Source: Plasmopara viticola
Taxonomy: Eukaryota > Oomycota > Peronosporomycetes > Peronosporales > Peronosporaceae
Reading direction: 5' to 3'
DNA length: 64,000 bases
Assembly (NCBI GenBank): GCA_001695595.3
Contig: MBPM02000001.1
Coordinates: 744,001-808,000, forward strand
The position numbers were made by a program, and so were the translations under genes. The notes under the pieces are model-generated. The model was not told the DNA's origin and made no database searches. It saw nothing but the letters and a program-made list of their open reading frames with translations. This document shows, piece by piece, positions 12,801-22,140 of this stretch (its first letter is position 1; the number at the start of each line of letters is the position of its first letter).

Positions 12801-14048
12801 TTAAGCGCCCTCGTGGCACCATAGCATACCACTGGGTGGATTGACCGCCATGGGGAATTTATCCGATTTTCTTGCCGGGATGGGATAGTAACCATCTACC
12901 AATTCTAATGCATCGTTCAGCGTGATTGTCCGACTCATATATTCGTCGGACAATTATTCCCGAAAGTCCTGACAGAGTTATTTAGTAAAGCTTGTATCTA
13001 CGTGGGCAAAAGCTGACTACAAGTGCAACAAGCGAAATTCTGCAGGAAGAACATAGATTTCCTGGCGTTTAATAATTCGCCACTCCTGTAATGCAGTAAA
13101 AACTAAGGCGCATTTTAAAGACAGACTGTAATTTATCTCGCGTGTTCAAAAAAATGAAGTTTAGAACAGTGACACTTCAAGTAGCGCAAAGTGCTTTTTA
13201 ATGCGTAAATTCGTTGGATCTCGCATAAGCTTCTACCTACGAGAGTTTTGAGGTAACAAAAACAGTTTTCGCTGTAATAATAAAGCGAGCATTCATAGCA
13301 CAGCCGAGGAACAAAAAACGTTACTGGACAAAGCTAAAAAATCTCTGAATCGGTAGTAAAACACCGTTGGGCTTTTGTTATCATTTGTATTGATTTCAGC
13401 AGATTATCTATAGAGAGTTAAGACCTTAGTAGTCGTAATTAGTATTACCGCCAGAGTCAGAATACTTATTACTTTTCGATCATTCAATTTTTAGCTCAAT
13501 GGTGATGATATCAATGCGTCAAAGCCTTCTTCAAGAATTTGCATGCAATTGTTGAATCAGCCTGCTCCAAAATTCATAGCAACGTGTGTTTGTGACCAGT
13601 GACTTTTGTCAGAACGACAAGTAGTTCGACATCTTTACTCACCAAAACGTTATGCACTGCTAATGACAACAAAGTAGTATCTAAATATGTTATTGTACAG
13701 CTAATAACCAGTTCTTGTGAAAATATAAAAAAAAAGGTATTATCATACGCTCGAAAAAGGCGAATGGGTTTTCGATCGTAAATGTAATTAGAGACCAATA
13801 TCAATATAGCATATCGCATTTGTCTGATTAATTTACATCATCAACACGTACATATCTGTAAAATACATGAAAGGCTGTTAGGAATGTCTCTCGTTTTGTT
13901 TTAACAAAATATATATGCACACTGTTGGTTGTAAGCATAGTTGACTGTCGATTTGAATTGGCAAATCACAGATTTATGAATGCTAAAACGCTGTCTTAAC
14001 GAAATCGATAAGGCTTTCAGATAAAGCGATTTTATTGGTGATTTGATC
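6889..14048. other. Gene desert, about 7.2 kb, no convincing gene
   Basis: AT-rich sequence with stop codons throughout all frames. The longest open frames (112 aa or less, e.g. near 9897-10235, 10491-10703 and 11034-11291) show no recognisable domain, no splice-linked continuation and no codon pattern like the flanking genes. I see no intact transposon termini. It is probably old decayed mobile DNA, but nothing in it can be named. Confidence 0.6.
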
Positions 14049-15647
14049 ATGGCCAATTTTCTTGACGATGAGGACGATCAAGTTTTTCAGGCGGCGCTGT
14101 CCTTCGTGAACGAGTTCGGGCTCGATGACATGGAGGAGAAGTGTGACACCATGCTGGCGATGACAGCCTTGGAACAACACGAAGAGAAGCTAGCCGTTGT
14201 GTCCTGTTGCCCAAACCCGGCAATGACAAGCATCAGACCTTCCTTAGTGATTAAACCCGACTATGAGAAGACACCTTTATCCAATACTACTTTGGTAAAA
14301 AACCAAAATTCTAATTTGCTAAAACGAAAGAAAGGGAGTCTTAAGGACCGAAAGAAGTTGCTACGCAGGGCTGGTATCCATGAAGACGCGAATTGGATGA
14401 GCAAAGACATCAGACTTGAGATTGAGTATCTTCAAGAGAAGATTGAGAAGCTTCAGCTCGACTTGCAAGTGCTGCAGAGTCGAAAGACGAGGCCATTAAG
14501 TACGCAAAGTAAAACACACAACTCGACAGATCAATGCACAAGGCAACTAACGTCGTCGATACCGCGTGTGTGGGAGGAGATCGCGTCTCGACAGGAACGT
14601 CGCCTTGTAAAGACCGAACATGAAAATGGCCGCTTAAAGTTGGCAGTGCAGGACCAGCAGAAGCGTGCGAGGCATATGCTCAATTTGGTGCAAAAACGAG
14701 CGGGCCACCTGGTACGTTGAACGGATTTTGACTCTTTTCATTGTAACTGAGCACCTTTGCTTACTCTTGTCGTTTCAGATGAGTGATTGCTCGTACTTTA
14801 TGGATCGTCACTCTTCCAATCAGCAGATTATTCGTGGGCTAAAATCCAACGAAGACAGAGCAGGAGACTTCTTGCTCTTGTTCCGTCATTTAGAGACTGC
14901 TTACCAAGAAGTGAATAATATCTTTGCCTCCAATGGTCTGGCCAGCATGGTCTTGACTTCCAGCAACATTCATATTCGTGAAGGTGTCAATGGCAAATAT
15001 CTAGAAGCGTTTTCAAACAAAGTCTTGCCTTTCACGTTTCGTGCTGCCAAAGAGGCGACATGGGATCATTTCAAAGGATCTGAAAAGCATCTCGGCAATG
15101 GCACTATCTATGAAAAGACAGCAAAGGTTTGGACTGGTGTGGGACACATCTATTGCATGTATTGTTGCGTGGTCTTCACACTCGCTGTTGGTTGTAGCAT
15201 CTTGACGACCCCTACACAATCATGGAAGAATTTACAAAGGAAATGCACTCCAAGAACGCTCGAGCGGATATTAAGGCGCAACAGCTTGTCCGTCGCTATA
15301 TGGAGGTCGAACGCGACATTGTGATCTGGGTTTCAATCGCCAAACCGGTTGAAATTCAGCACAAAGTGCTTCCTGGGTTGACGTACCACCTCCGAGGGTA
15401 TGCTCTGACCAAACGGTCAGTAGCTGCAACACCTGAGAATGAGATGGCACAACTGCAGTGCGTGTCATTGATCTCTTTTGAGCCGGAAGCAGAAGCGAGA
15501 TATGGCACCGAGACCGTTCGCGCGGTCACTAAGTTCCTGATTGTTAATGCCGCCCAAAAGATGCAGGCTCATCAAGACCGAATTGAGAATGCTCTTGTTG
15601 ACAGACAATTAAAACGCCGCGGTGTACTGCTATGTAAGGATATTTAG
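14049..15647 (+). CDS. M96 mating-specific protein family member (bZIP-like N-terminus), copy 1
   Basis: Three exons (14049-14711, 14779-15126, 15198-15647) give 486 aa. The N-terminus MANFLDDEDDQVF is acidic. A basic patch (LLKRKKGSLKDRKKLLRR) precedes a helical, bZIP-like stretch (DIRLEIEYLQEKIEKLQLDLQVL). The C-terminal two thirds carry the landmarks of the oomycete M96 family: YFMDRH, REGVNGKYLEAFSNKVLPF, TWDHFKGSEK, DDPYTIMEEF and RRYMEVERDIVIWVS. Both introns are phase 0. M96 was described in Phytophthora as a transcript induced on mating (oospore formation). Its biochemical role is unknown; DNA binding is inferred only from the bZIP-like region. Paralogous to the gene at 45686-47233, with introns at matching places. 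Confidence 0.82.
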
Positions 15648-16347
15648 ACGGATTAATGTAAAAATGGGATTAACGGCAGGTTGATTATAGTAAATTTGAG
15701 CTATAATGTAGAAGGTAAAAAACCAAGAGCATAGAGTAAAATTTAGTAGTAGTGATGTGGTTGTGCTTCCCGGTGCGATAAATGTGCTGCATTTTTATTG
15801 AGAGATTGTCTTTTTTGCGCTGTTCTCAAGGTTCGAGTGCCTGATTGAAAAATTAAGTTTTTTCATGTCGGTCTTTTAATTACATTAAACGCATTGCTAT
15901 GATGTTTCAGCGTGTAGCAAGCTATCGAAAAAGCCGATCGCCAACCAAAACAAAGAGAGTTAATGCTGCTAACTGGACATGTTAAGTTCAACAGAGGCTG
16001 CATACAGCAAATCATTCGACGTGACGAAAGCACCTGGGAAAATTTTGGCTCAGATGAGAAACAAAGACTAGGAAAAGCTGACGATTTGAGTGCTTGTGAA
16101 GAGATTTGTGATTCGAGTCCTGCAGCATCAGTGAAGGCGATTGACGCTCACGATTTCAATGACCTTTGATGAAAGCGGTGTTGAGTTTAGTAAATCAATT
16201 TAATGTATCGAGATTATCCTCTATAATTGTCAAGCATAAGCTTAGGACTTTGAAGAAGCTGTTTACTTAAAAAAAAAAAGCGTTAAGCTGAAGCCAATCA
16301 AAACCTGGCGCAAAAGATTTAAAGCAATATTCTGACGCCAATATTAG
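15648..16347. other. Intergenic region, no gene seen
   Basis: AT-rich spacer after the M96 gene. A short open frame at 15963-16169 (68 aa, acidic, no domain) is the only one over 60 aa and has nothing to support it. Confidence 0.5.
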
Positions 16348-16360
16348 TTATCAGTATGAT
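16348..16360. repeat. Target-site duplication of the short LINE copy
   Basis: TTATCAGTATGAT here and TTATCAGTACGAT at 16684-16696, exactly at the two ends of the 323-bp element. One mismatch in 13. Confidence 0.8.
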
Positions 16361-16683
16361 AATGTAATGTATTACGTTATCGCGTTGCCAAGTTATGCAC
16401 GTGCTAGGCTCAGTCTGGCTAGTCCACGGCATAGAGTGGTGTCCGCATACGTCGAGTCTCGTTCGGCGGGCAGTGCAGCCAGCACCGAGGTCGTGAGGGT
16501 CTTCCATTATTTTGCTCAGCTCTGACTTGGTAAGAGCCCAGGTGGCGCCCGGTGCTGGAGACCGTCGCGTCGAGGGTGAGACTCGTTAGAGACCTGCAGA
16601 TGCCCGAGAGCACCTGCCCGAAGCGCGCGAGCATTTAGTCCCCGCGCTTGGAAGGAGGGCGTCACCCCAACCTTTTCCAAGCT
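16361..16683 (-). mobile_element. Short internally deleted LINE copy (323 bp) with intact ends
   Basis: On the minus strand it starts with the conserved 5' end (GGAAAAGGTTGGGGTGACGC), runs about 150 bp, then jumps to 3' LINE sequence (TGGGCTCTTACCAAGTCAGA), jumps again to ATGGAAGACCCTCACGACC and ends in an ATTACATTA-type tail. The same composite structure is present at 32251-32577, and the longer parent-like copy is at 33800-34943. It is flanked by 13-bp direct repeats at 16348-16360 and 16684-16696 with one mismatch, read as a target-site duplication. Both ends are kept while the coding part is gone, so this is a non-autonomous derivative rather than a 5'-truncated dead copy. Confidence 0.82.
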
Positions 16684-16696
16684 TTATCAGTACGAT

Positions 16697-17253
16697 AGTT
16701 CTTATAAATTCTCATTAGTTAATCTTCCCTTTCGATCGAAATATTTATTAGTCTAAGTTCACTTCGGTATGAGAAGTATAATAAATCCGTTTACAACAAC
16801 GAATTGTCTTTGCAAAAACAGCAGCATTGCTTACTCGATAAGTAGGAGCATCAGACTCAATGCCTTGGCGCACTAGGCAGCCCGTCTTTGACGACACGAT
16901 GTGCCCGTTTGGTTTGCCCATTTGGTCTACGGATGGTCAACTGTGGACATGTCCAATTCTATGCCAAGGTTCCCATCAAAATGTTTTTGAAATGTGGGCT
17001 CTCATTTCAAGACGATTGATACTAAAAAGGTCTTGTCGTTTATGGAGACGATCAAAGCGCGGCAATGTTGTATCAGCATATCCGGTACAAAGACGGATGC
17101 TACTCACCTTGTATGCTTTGGGAACTTGATACTATAAGTCCTTTTAATAGGTAAACATACATATATTAAGTAATCTCGAAGAAAAAAAATTCTAATAAAA
17201 ACAGATTTTCTATATCATGCATTTCGTATCTATTCCTATCGTAATTTGTCTCA
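16697..17253. other. Intergenic region downstream of importin-5
   Basis: An 89-codon open frame lies at 16860-17129 on the plus strand. It has no domain I recognise, and the sequence reads like decayed coding DNA of unknown origin. The rest is AT-rich. Confidence 0.4.
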
Positions 17254-20200
17254 TTACAACTGAGAGAGAGCCACCTGCTCGTCGCTACTAAGCTTTGCCC
17301 ACGCGCCCTGCACGACGGGCGCAGGCAATTGCGACTGCAGTTTGGTCAGCAGCTGACGAAGCTGCGTTTTCGACTCTTCCGAAATGGTCGACACGTTCTC
17401 ATCGTCCGCGGCGTCTTCTGCCTCTGACATGTCAAACACTGCGCATTCGCAAAACGAACAACAACAAAAAACAAAATGGGTTAAAACCACCTGTTTAAAC
17501 ACGTTTAGGCAAAAATACGTACGAAGGGCAGAAGCGAAAATCTGGAGAATCTGAGCAAGATTCGCATAGTCGACACCAAGCACCTGCGGATTGCCGCTGT
17601 TTACGAGTGAAAGGAGACGAGAATGCACGTCTCGAGCCTCAAGCACGTCCGTGCGAAGCGGTAGCCATGTGAGCCACAAAGACCACATCTTGGCGGTATC
17701 GACACGACCTTCATGAGCCACGCAAATCTTGGCTACAGCACTGATAGCATTGTCTCGAGCAGCTCTAATTTCATCGTCGTCTGCGTTGGCAGAGACATTG
17801 ATCAAGTGTACCATCTTCTCAAGCGCGTTTTGGCAGAACGGATCAAAGGAAGGGCCACACTTTTCAGCACTGACACCGAGGCCATAAGCGGACGCTTGAA
17901 TGACCGATGGACTTTGGTCGTCAAGACCTTGCATTAGATGATTCAAGAACAGTGGAACTAGATCCTGAGCAGCAGCTCCACAGTGTTCAATAATGTCATC
18001 AATCATACAAATCGCTTGACCACGCAACATTGGCACAATCTTTTGCTCAAGCAACGGCGTCACAAAGACCAACAAATGCGTCTGAAACACGGGAAAGAAC
18101 GCTTCCTTTTGACTCTTGATCATCCAGCCTATCGAGTCGATTATTGAGCGAAAAAGACCTTCTTCCAACTCATCGTTTTCAGTCTGTTGCAACGCAGCTT
18201 CAGCGTCATAATCTTCATCCTGTAGATTTTCGTGGTGCTGAGTCATCAGCCGCTGAGCGCTGCCGGACGCCACAGTCTTGAAAACTTCTATCACACGTGG
18301 AACGTGGTCGAGAGGAACACCGACCTGAAAGCCCATTTCCTGACTTTCCTTGCACACCTCCAAGACAGCGGACATAGCTTCCCCAAAAGCCCCCAGACAT
18401 TCGAGATCCTCTTCCTCTTGTAAACTCTTCAACATTGGTTCAAAAAACTCTTCAAAAAGCTGCTGTGGAAACTGGGGAGCACTTGCACTGTAGCCGTGGT
18501 GTAGCGTGCCGTCTACTGCGCAGTTCAGCAGCCTTGCCATGGTCAAGCTACTCACGATACGAATATCCTCCACGTACTCGAAATTAATCAACGGGATCAT
18601 CACCTGCGCGACTGTAGCCACGTACGGGTAGAAATAGCCTTCCAAGTCGAGCGCCAACTGATAGAGCATATTGCAAGCATTGGTCTTGTCTTCCAGAGCA
18701 CTCGTGTTAATCGCCAGTCGCTTCTTGCCTACACCACGGATATCTAGCGTCATCGTGTCCTTCCCATCACTAGTTTGGCCCTCGTCCTCGCCATCGTCGT
18801 CCGCGACATCGGACACTTGAATATCCGGCTGAATCTTGGCCTGTCGAATCAGCGACGGGATCACGTGCGGCAAATACGGCACAAAGTCTTTTTTGAGGAT
18901 GCCACCGATACGCACGCACGATTGAGCCACGTACTGCACCTCGGGTCCCTCGAGCTCTTCACTAGATTGCACCCGCACCAGAATCTCCATAATCGACTTG
19001 GCGTCGCTCACAAAGCGCTCTTTTCCAACCGCTTGCCCGATCAAAGCGATCGACTCCATCGCCTTGCCACGTAGCAGCGCGTATTCCTGTCCATGAGCGT
19101 TCGCTAGCACTTCCTTGGCAAGGGGAATAAAGATATCGTAAAAGCGCACAAACTCGTCGCCAATCACCTTGGCTACGCTGGCCACGGCAGTAATCGCCTG
19201 TTCCTGCACCTGACGCGGACACGAGCGCATGGCATTGAACAGAGCTTCCAGCAACGCTTGGCTGTACGGAGTTACATGCTTGGCCTTGCATACGTTCGTG
19301 TTGCAAAAGTTGATGACGACGCTGGCCGCCAAAGCACGAGTCCGCAACACAACGTGTTCATTCTGAATCAAGCCCGTCAATGCAGGTAGCACCGCCGCGT
19401 GAAACTTTGCCTGAAAGTTCTTGCCTTTTTCCACTTCACCAAAAACCTCAGCGAGTTGGCCAATGCTGTGGAGCGCAGCGTACTGCACACGTGGGTGTTG
19501 ATCGCACAAGAACGGAAGGACCATTGGCACGACGTTCTCCAGTTCCCGAGTCATCAACGCCTTGGCCCCTTCCCCCAGTAACCCGATTGCGTACAGTGCT
19601 GCACGCCGTTTTCGCCAGTCTGGAGCACTCAAAAAGCTCTTGATGGCCGGGATCGCCACGGGCAAGACGGCCTTTCCACCCAACGACGAACTGAGCCGGT
19701 CAATCGCAGCGGCACTTGCCTCACTGAGGGTCAGATCGCCATCCTGGGCTTCCGTCACCGTGTCGGGGTCGTCAAACTGGTGTCCCCACGCTTCCTCGTC
19801 TGGCACTTCGCACATGAGCTGGAGGACGAGGGGGACAAGGGTCGTAACCAGGTCGGGCGATTTGCGGACCATGCCCCCCGCGTTTTCACTCAACGTAATG
19901 ATCAACTCGAGCGCAAGTGCCCGCGTGTCGGTCTCGAGGTCTTGGGACGAACAGACAAAGAGCATGGCCCGCGCGACGTCATCGAGCGCGTGACGAAAAA
20001 AGTGTGGCTGCGTTTCCGCCAGCTGGACAAGACACGCCAGGACGTCACGGAACGCCACTTCGTCGGCGGCATTGATGAGCCTTTCAAGAATGCGCAGCAT
20101 CAAAGGCAGGAGAGCAGTAAACGGCGCTACTTGGTGCTTGTTGTCGAGGACCAAGAGAAAAGCACACGCGGCTTTGAGACTCGCAATCTGTACTTGGTCG

Positions 20201-20727
20201 TGGTCGTCGTGGAAAGACTTGGTGAAGAGCGCGAGAAAGCTCTCGCGATGGGGCACGAGGACGTCGCCCACGTACGCCGCCAGTTGGGCCACTAGATCGA
20301 AGGCTGTCACGCGCAAGAGCGCGTCCGTGTGTGTCGTGAGTGCTGACACGGTGCTGAGCACGTCAGGCCAAGGCTGTTGCAACTTGGCCGAGACGGCAGC
20401 GACCTCAGCGATCAGGTGGCCGAGTTTGCGACGAATGTGGGCCACGGGCTCGTGGACGACGGCGTCTAACAGTTGCGTCTTGAGTGTCGCTTGGGTGGAA
20501 GCGTCCAAATGCGCGTAGACGCCCCCTTTGACCGCGAGCAATGGACGCAACAGCACGGGAGCAAAGGCACGCGCTTCAGGCTCGGGAGCGGTGCGTAATA
20601 ACTGAACGAGGTTGGCTACGAGCGTCTGTGGCTGCTCCGCCTTGAAGGCGTCATAGGAAGACTCGGCCTGCTTGCGAGTTGCATTGTCATGGCTCATGAG
20701 AGCGGCCACTAGCGCCGCGAAGTCCAT
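17254..20727 (-). CDS. IPO5: Importin-5/Kap121-type karyopherin beta
   Basis: A long frame beginning at ATG 20727 encodes HEAT repeats throughout (e.g. LPFLCDQHPRVQYAALHSIG and GLDDQSPSVIQASAYGLG), with the overall order of IPO5/Kap121. The region around RSIIDSIGWMIKSQKEAFF and CMIDDIIEHCG is closest to IPO5 rather than IPO4. Length is about 1130 aa, as expected. An 84-nt in-frame segment, 17439-17522, has GTACGT...GCAG ends and would encode a cysteine- and phenylalanine-rich insert unlike the rest. Removing it joins SALLFDMSEAED cleanly and gives 1129 aa, so I treat it as an intron. Role: Ran-dependent nuclear import of ribosomal proteins, histones and other cargo. GC content is higher than in the flanking spacers. 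Confidence 0.93.
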   Translation of the reverse strand: MDFAALVAALMSHDNATRKQAESSYDAFKAEQPQTLVANLVQLLRTAPEPEARAFAPVLLRPLLAVKGGVYAHLDASTQATLKTQLLDAVVHEPVAHIRRKLGHLIAEVAAVSAKLQQPWPDVLSTVSALTTHTDALLRVTAFDLVAQLAAYVGDVLVPHRESFLALFTKSFHDDHDQVQIASLKAACAFLLVLDNKHQVAPFTALLPLMLRILERLINAADEVAFRDVLACLVQLAETQPHFFRHALDDVARAMLFVCSSQDLETDTRALALELIITLSENAGGMVRKSPDLVTTLVPLVLQLMCEVPDEEAWGHQFDDPDTVTEAQDGDLTLSEASAAAIDRLSSSLGGKAVLPVAIPAIKSFLSAPDWRKRRAALYAIGLLGEGAKALMTRELENVVPMVLPFLCDQHPRVQYAALHSIGQLAEVFGEVEKGKNFQAKFHAAVLPALTGLIQNEHVVLRTRALAASVVINFCNTNVCKAKHVTPYSQALLEALFNAMRSCPRQVQEQAITAVASVAKVIGDEFVRFYDIFIPLAKEVLANAHGQEYALLRGKAMESIALIGQAVGKERFVSDAKSIMEILVRVQSSEELEGPEVQYVAQSCVRIGGILKKDFVPYLPHVIPSLIRQAKIQPDIQVSDVADDDGEDEGQTSDGKDTMTLDIRGVGKKRLAINTSALEDKTNACNMLYQLALDLEGYFYPYVATVAQVMIPLINFEYVEDIRIVSSLTMARLLNCAVDGTLHHGYSASAPQFPQQLFEEFFEPMLKSLQEEEDLECLGAFGEAMSAVLEVCKESQEMGFQVGVPLDHVPRVIEVFKTVASGSAQRLMTQHHENLQDEDYDAEAALQQTENDELEEGLFRSIIDSIGWMIKSQKEAFFPVFQTHLLVFVTPLLEQKIVPMLRGQAICMIDDIIEHCGAAAQDLVPLFLNHLMQGLDDQSPSVIQASAYGLGVSAEKCGPSFDPFCQNALEKMVHLINVSANADDDEIRAARDNAISAVAKICVAHEGRVDTAKMWSLWLTWLPLRTDVLEARDVHSRLLSLVNSGNPQVLGVDYANLAQILQIFASALRTYFCLNVFKQVVLTHFVFCCCSFCECAVFDMSEAEDAADDENVSTISEESKTQLRQLLTKLQSQLPAPVVQGAWAKLSSDEQVALSQL

Positions 20728-22140
20728 GCTGACGACGCCGGCAAATTAAGAGGTGCCAGCCAATCGATTAGAAAGTCATGCGTAAAAAGGTAAATATTAG
20801 CACCATCTATAGCGAGTTGGCTTTGCTACACTTGCATCGTTAAATATGGGTGCTGTAAACGCTGACACTTAAGGGCCCTTGGGACCCAAATTTTCAGGTA
20901 GAAAGCTAAAAAGAGCATTGGTGCACTTACCTTGAAGAGGAATGTGATTGTTTAAATTGCCACTTCCATAATATTTTCATTTTGCTCTGCGTGTGTCATA
21001 AAAAGTGAAATATTGTGAAGAATATGCTAAAGATGGCTACAGTCATTATTAGGAGGTTTTGCTCATACGAAATTATAACGTGCTCGATTACTACTACTAC
21101 TCCGTAATTATTTTTAGTATCATTTCTCACAGTTATATGAAAGAAAAGGTTTTTTTACCGATTATACCTGCGGAATTATTCTTGTAGCGTTTCAAACGTT
21201 ACCATCGCGTAGCAGTGCAATACAACATTGGCGCCGGGCTCAAACTGTTCGAATTGATCGTCACACACGTACGCGATCACGAGACAGCGCATACTAGACT
21301 GGCTGAAGCGCCACAAATACGTATAATGCTTGAGCGTACGAGCGCAAAGCGCTATCGGACAAGGGTTCACAAAGCAGACGTGATGCCGATTGCCAGTGTA
21401 AAAAATACTTCATCAGGGTCCCAAACTAAATTGAAATACAATGAGAATGCGCAAGCCATCGATTTACCAAATTGAGCCGATGCAAGACAGCCGTGCCACC
21501 AGATGAAGTAGCTATGACTCAAAAAGGCGACTTTACATTTTAAAGAGTCGAGAGTGGACGCTAAATCACATCTTCATTTTGCTTGCGAGTATAAAAGCTT
21601 CTCTGTGATGCTATTCGCATAAAAGGTATGTCATTTATAGCTTTCATTTTATGTAGGGAAATGATATGCCTCCACTAAAGTTTGTCTTATATCTACACTA
21701 TCAGTGCCTCCACGCGAGACTACTAGCTTACTTTTAAATGTATCTCATTTCAAGACAACCTAATTTTTATGTTATCATTGAAAAACAATTTTCATTACAC
21801 CTGTATCAAATTGCCTAGCTGCTGTATTCTATCTACTCAATCTTTAAGTTTACAGGCTAAATATTTATGTGGAGCTGTAACGCGGAAGTCGAAATTTGCA
21901 AAGGATGATCGATTAGGGTGATTCGAATGAAGCAGCATTCGCTAAGTTACGCTTGAAACGCGTGTCTGCTCGTTATCAATGGCTGTGCTTCCGAGTAAGT
22001 GCATAGCAGTTAAGATGCTCGGTCACGTTGGGTGGAGTTACGGGTTGTCTGGTCCAGTGAGGCCTCGTTGGTACGACAATTGGTCGCTGTAGCGGAGAGA
22101 GTCCGATAGTGTCTATTAAGTTTGGTAAATGGCACCGCTG
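20728..22140. other. Intergenic region upstream of importin-5
   Basis: Holds the importin-5 promoter side (the first few hundred bases below 20728) and then AT-rich sequence. Short open frames near 21176-21475 lie on both strands and have no recognisable content. Confidence 0.45.

Noticed and set aside
16860..17129. 89-codon plus frame downstream of importin-5 as a gene
   Set aside because: No domain, no continuation, and an atypical Trp/Cys-rich composition; treated as decayed sequence.
19562..20295. Long plus-strand open frames (143-171 codons) opposite importin-5
   Set aside because: They are antisense shadows caused by the GC-rich codon bias of the importin gene; the translation has no domain and no start context.
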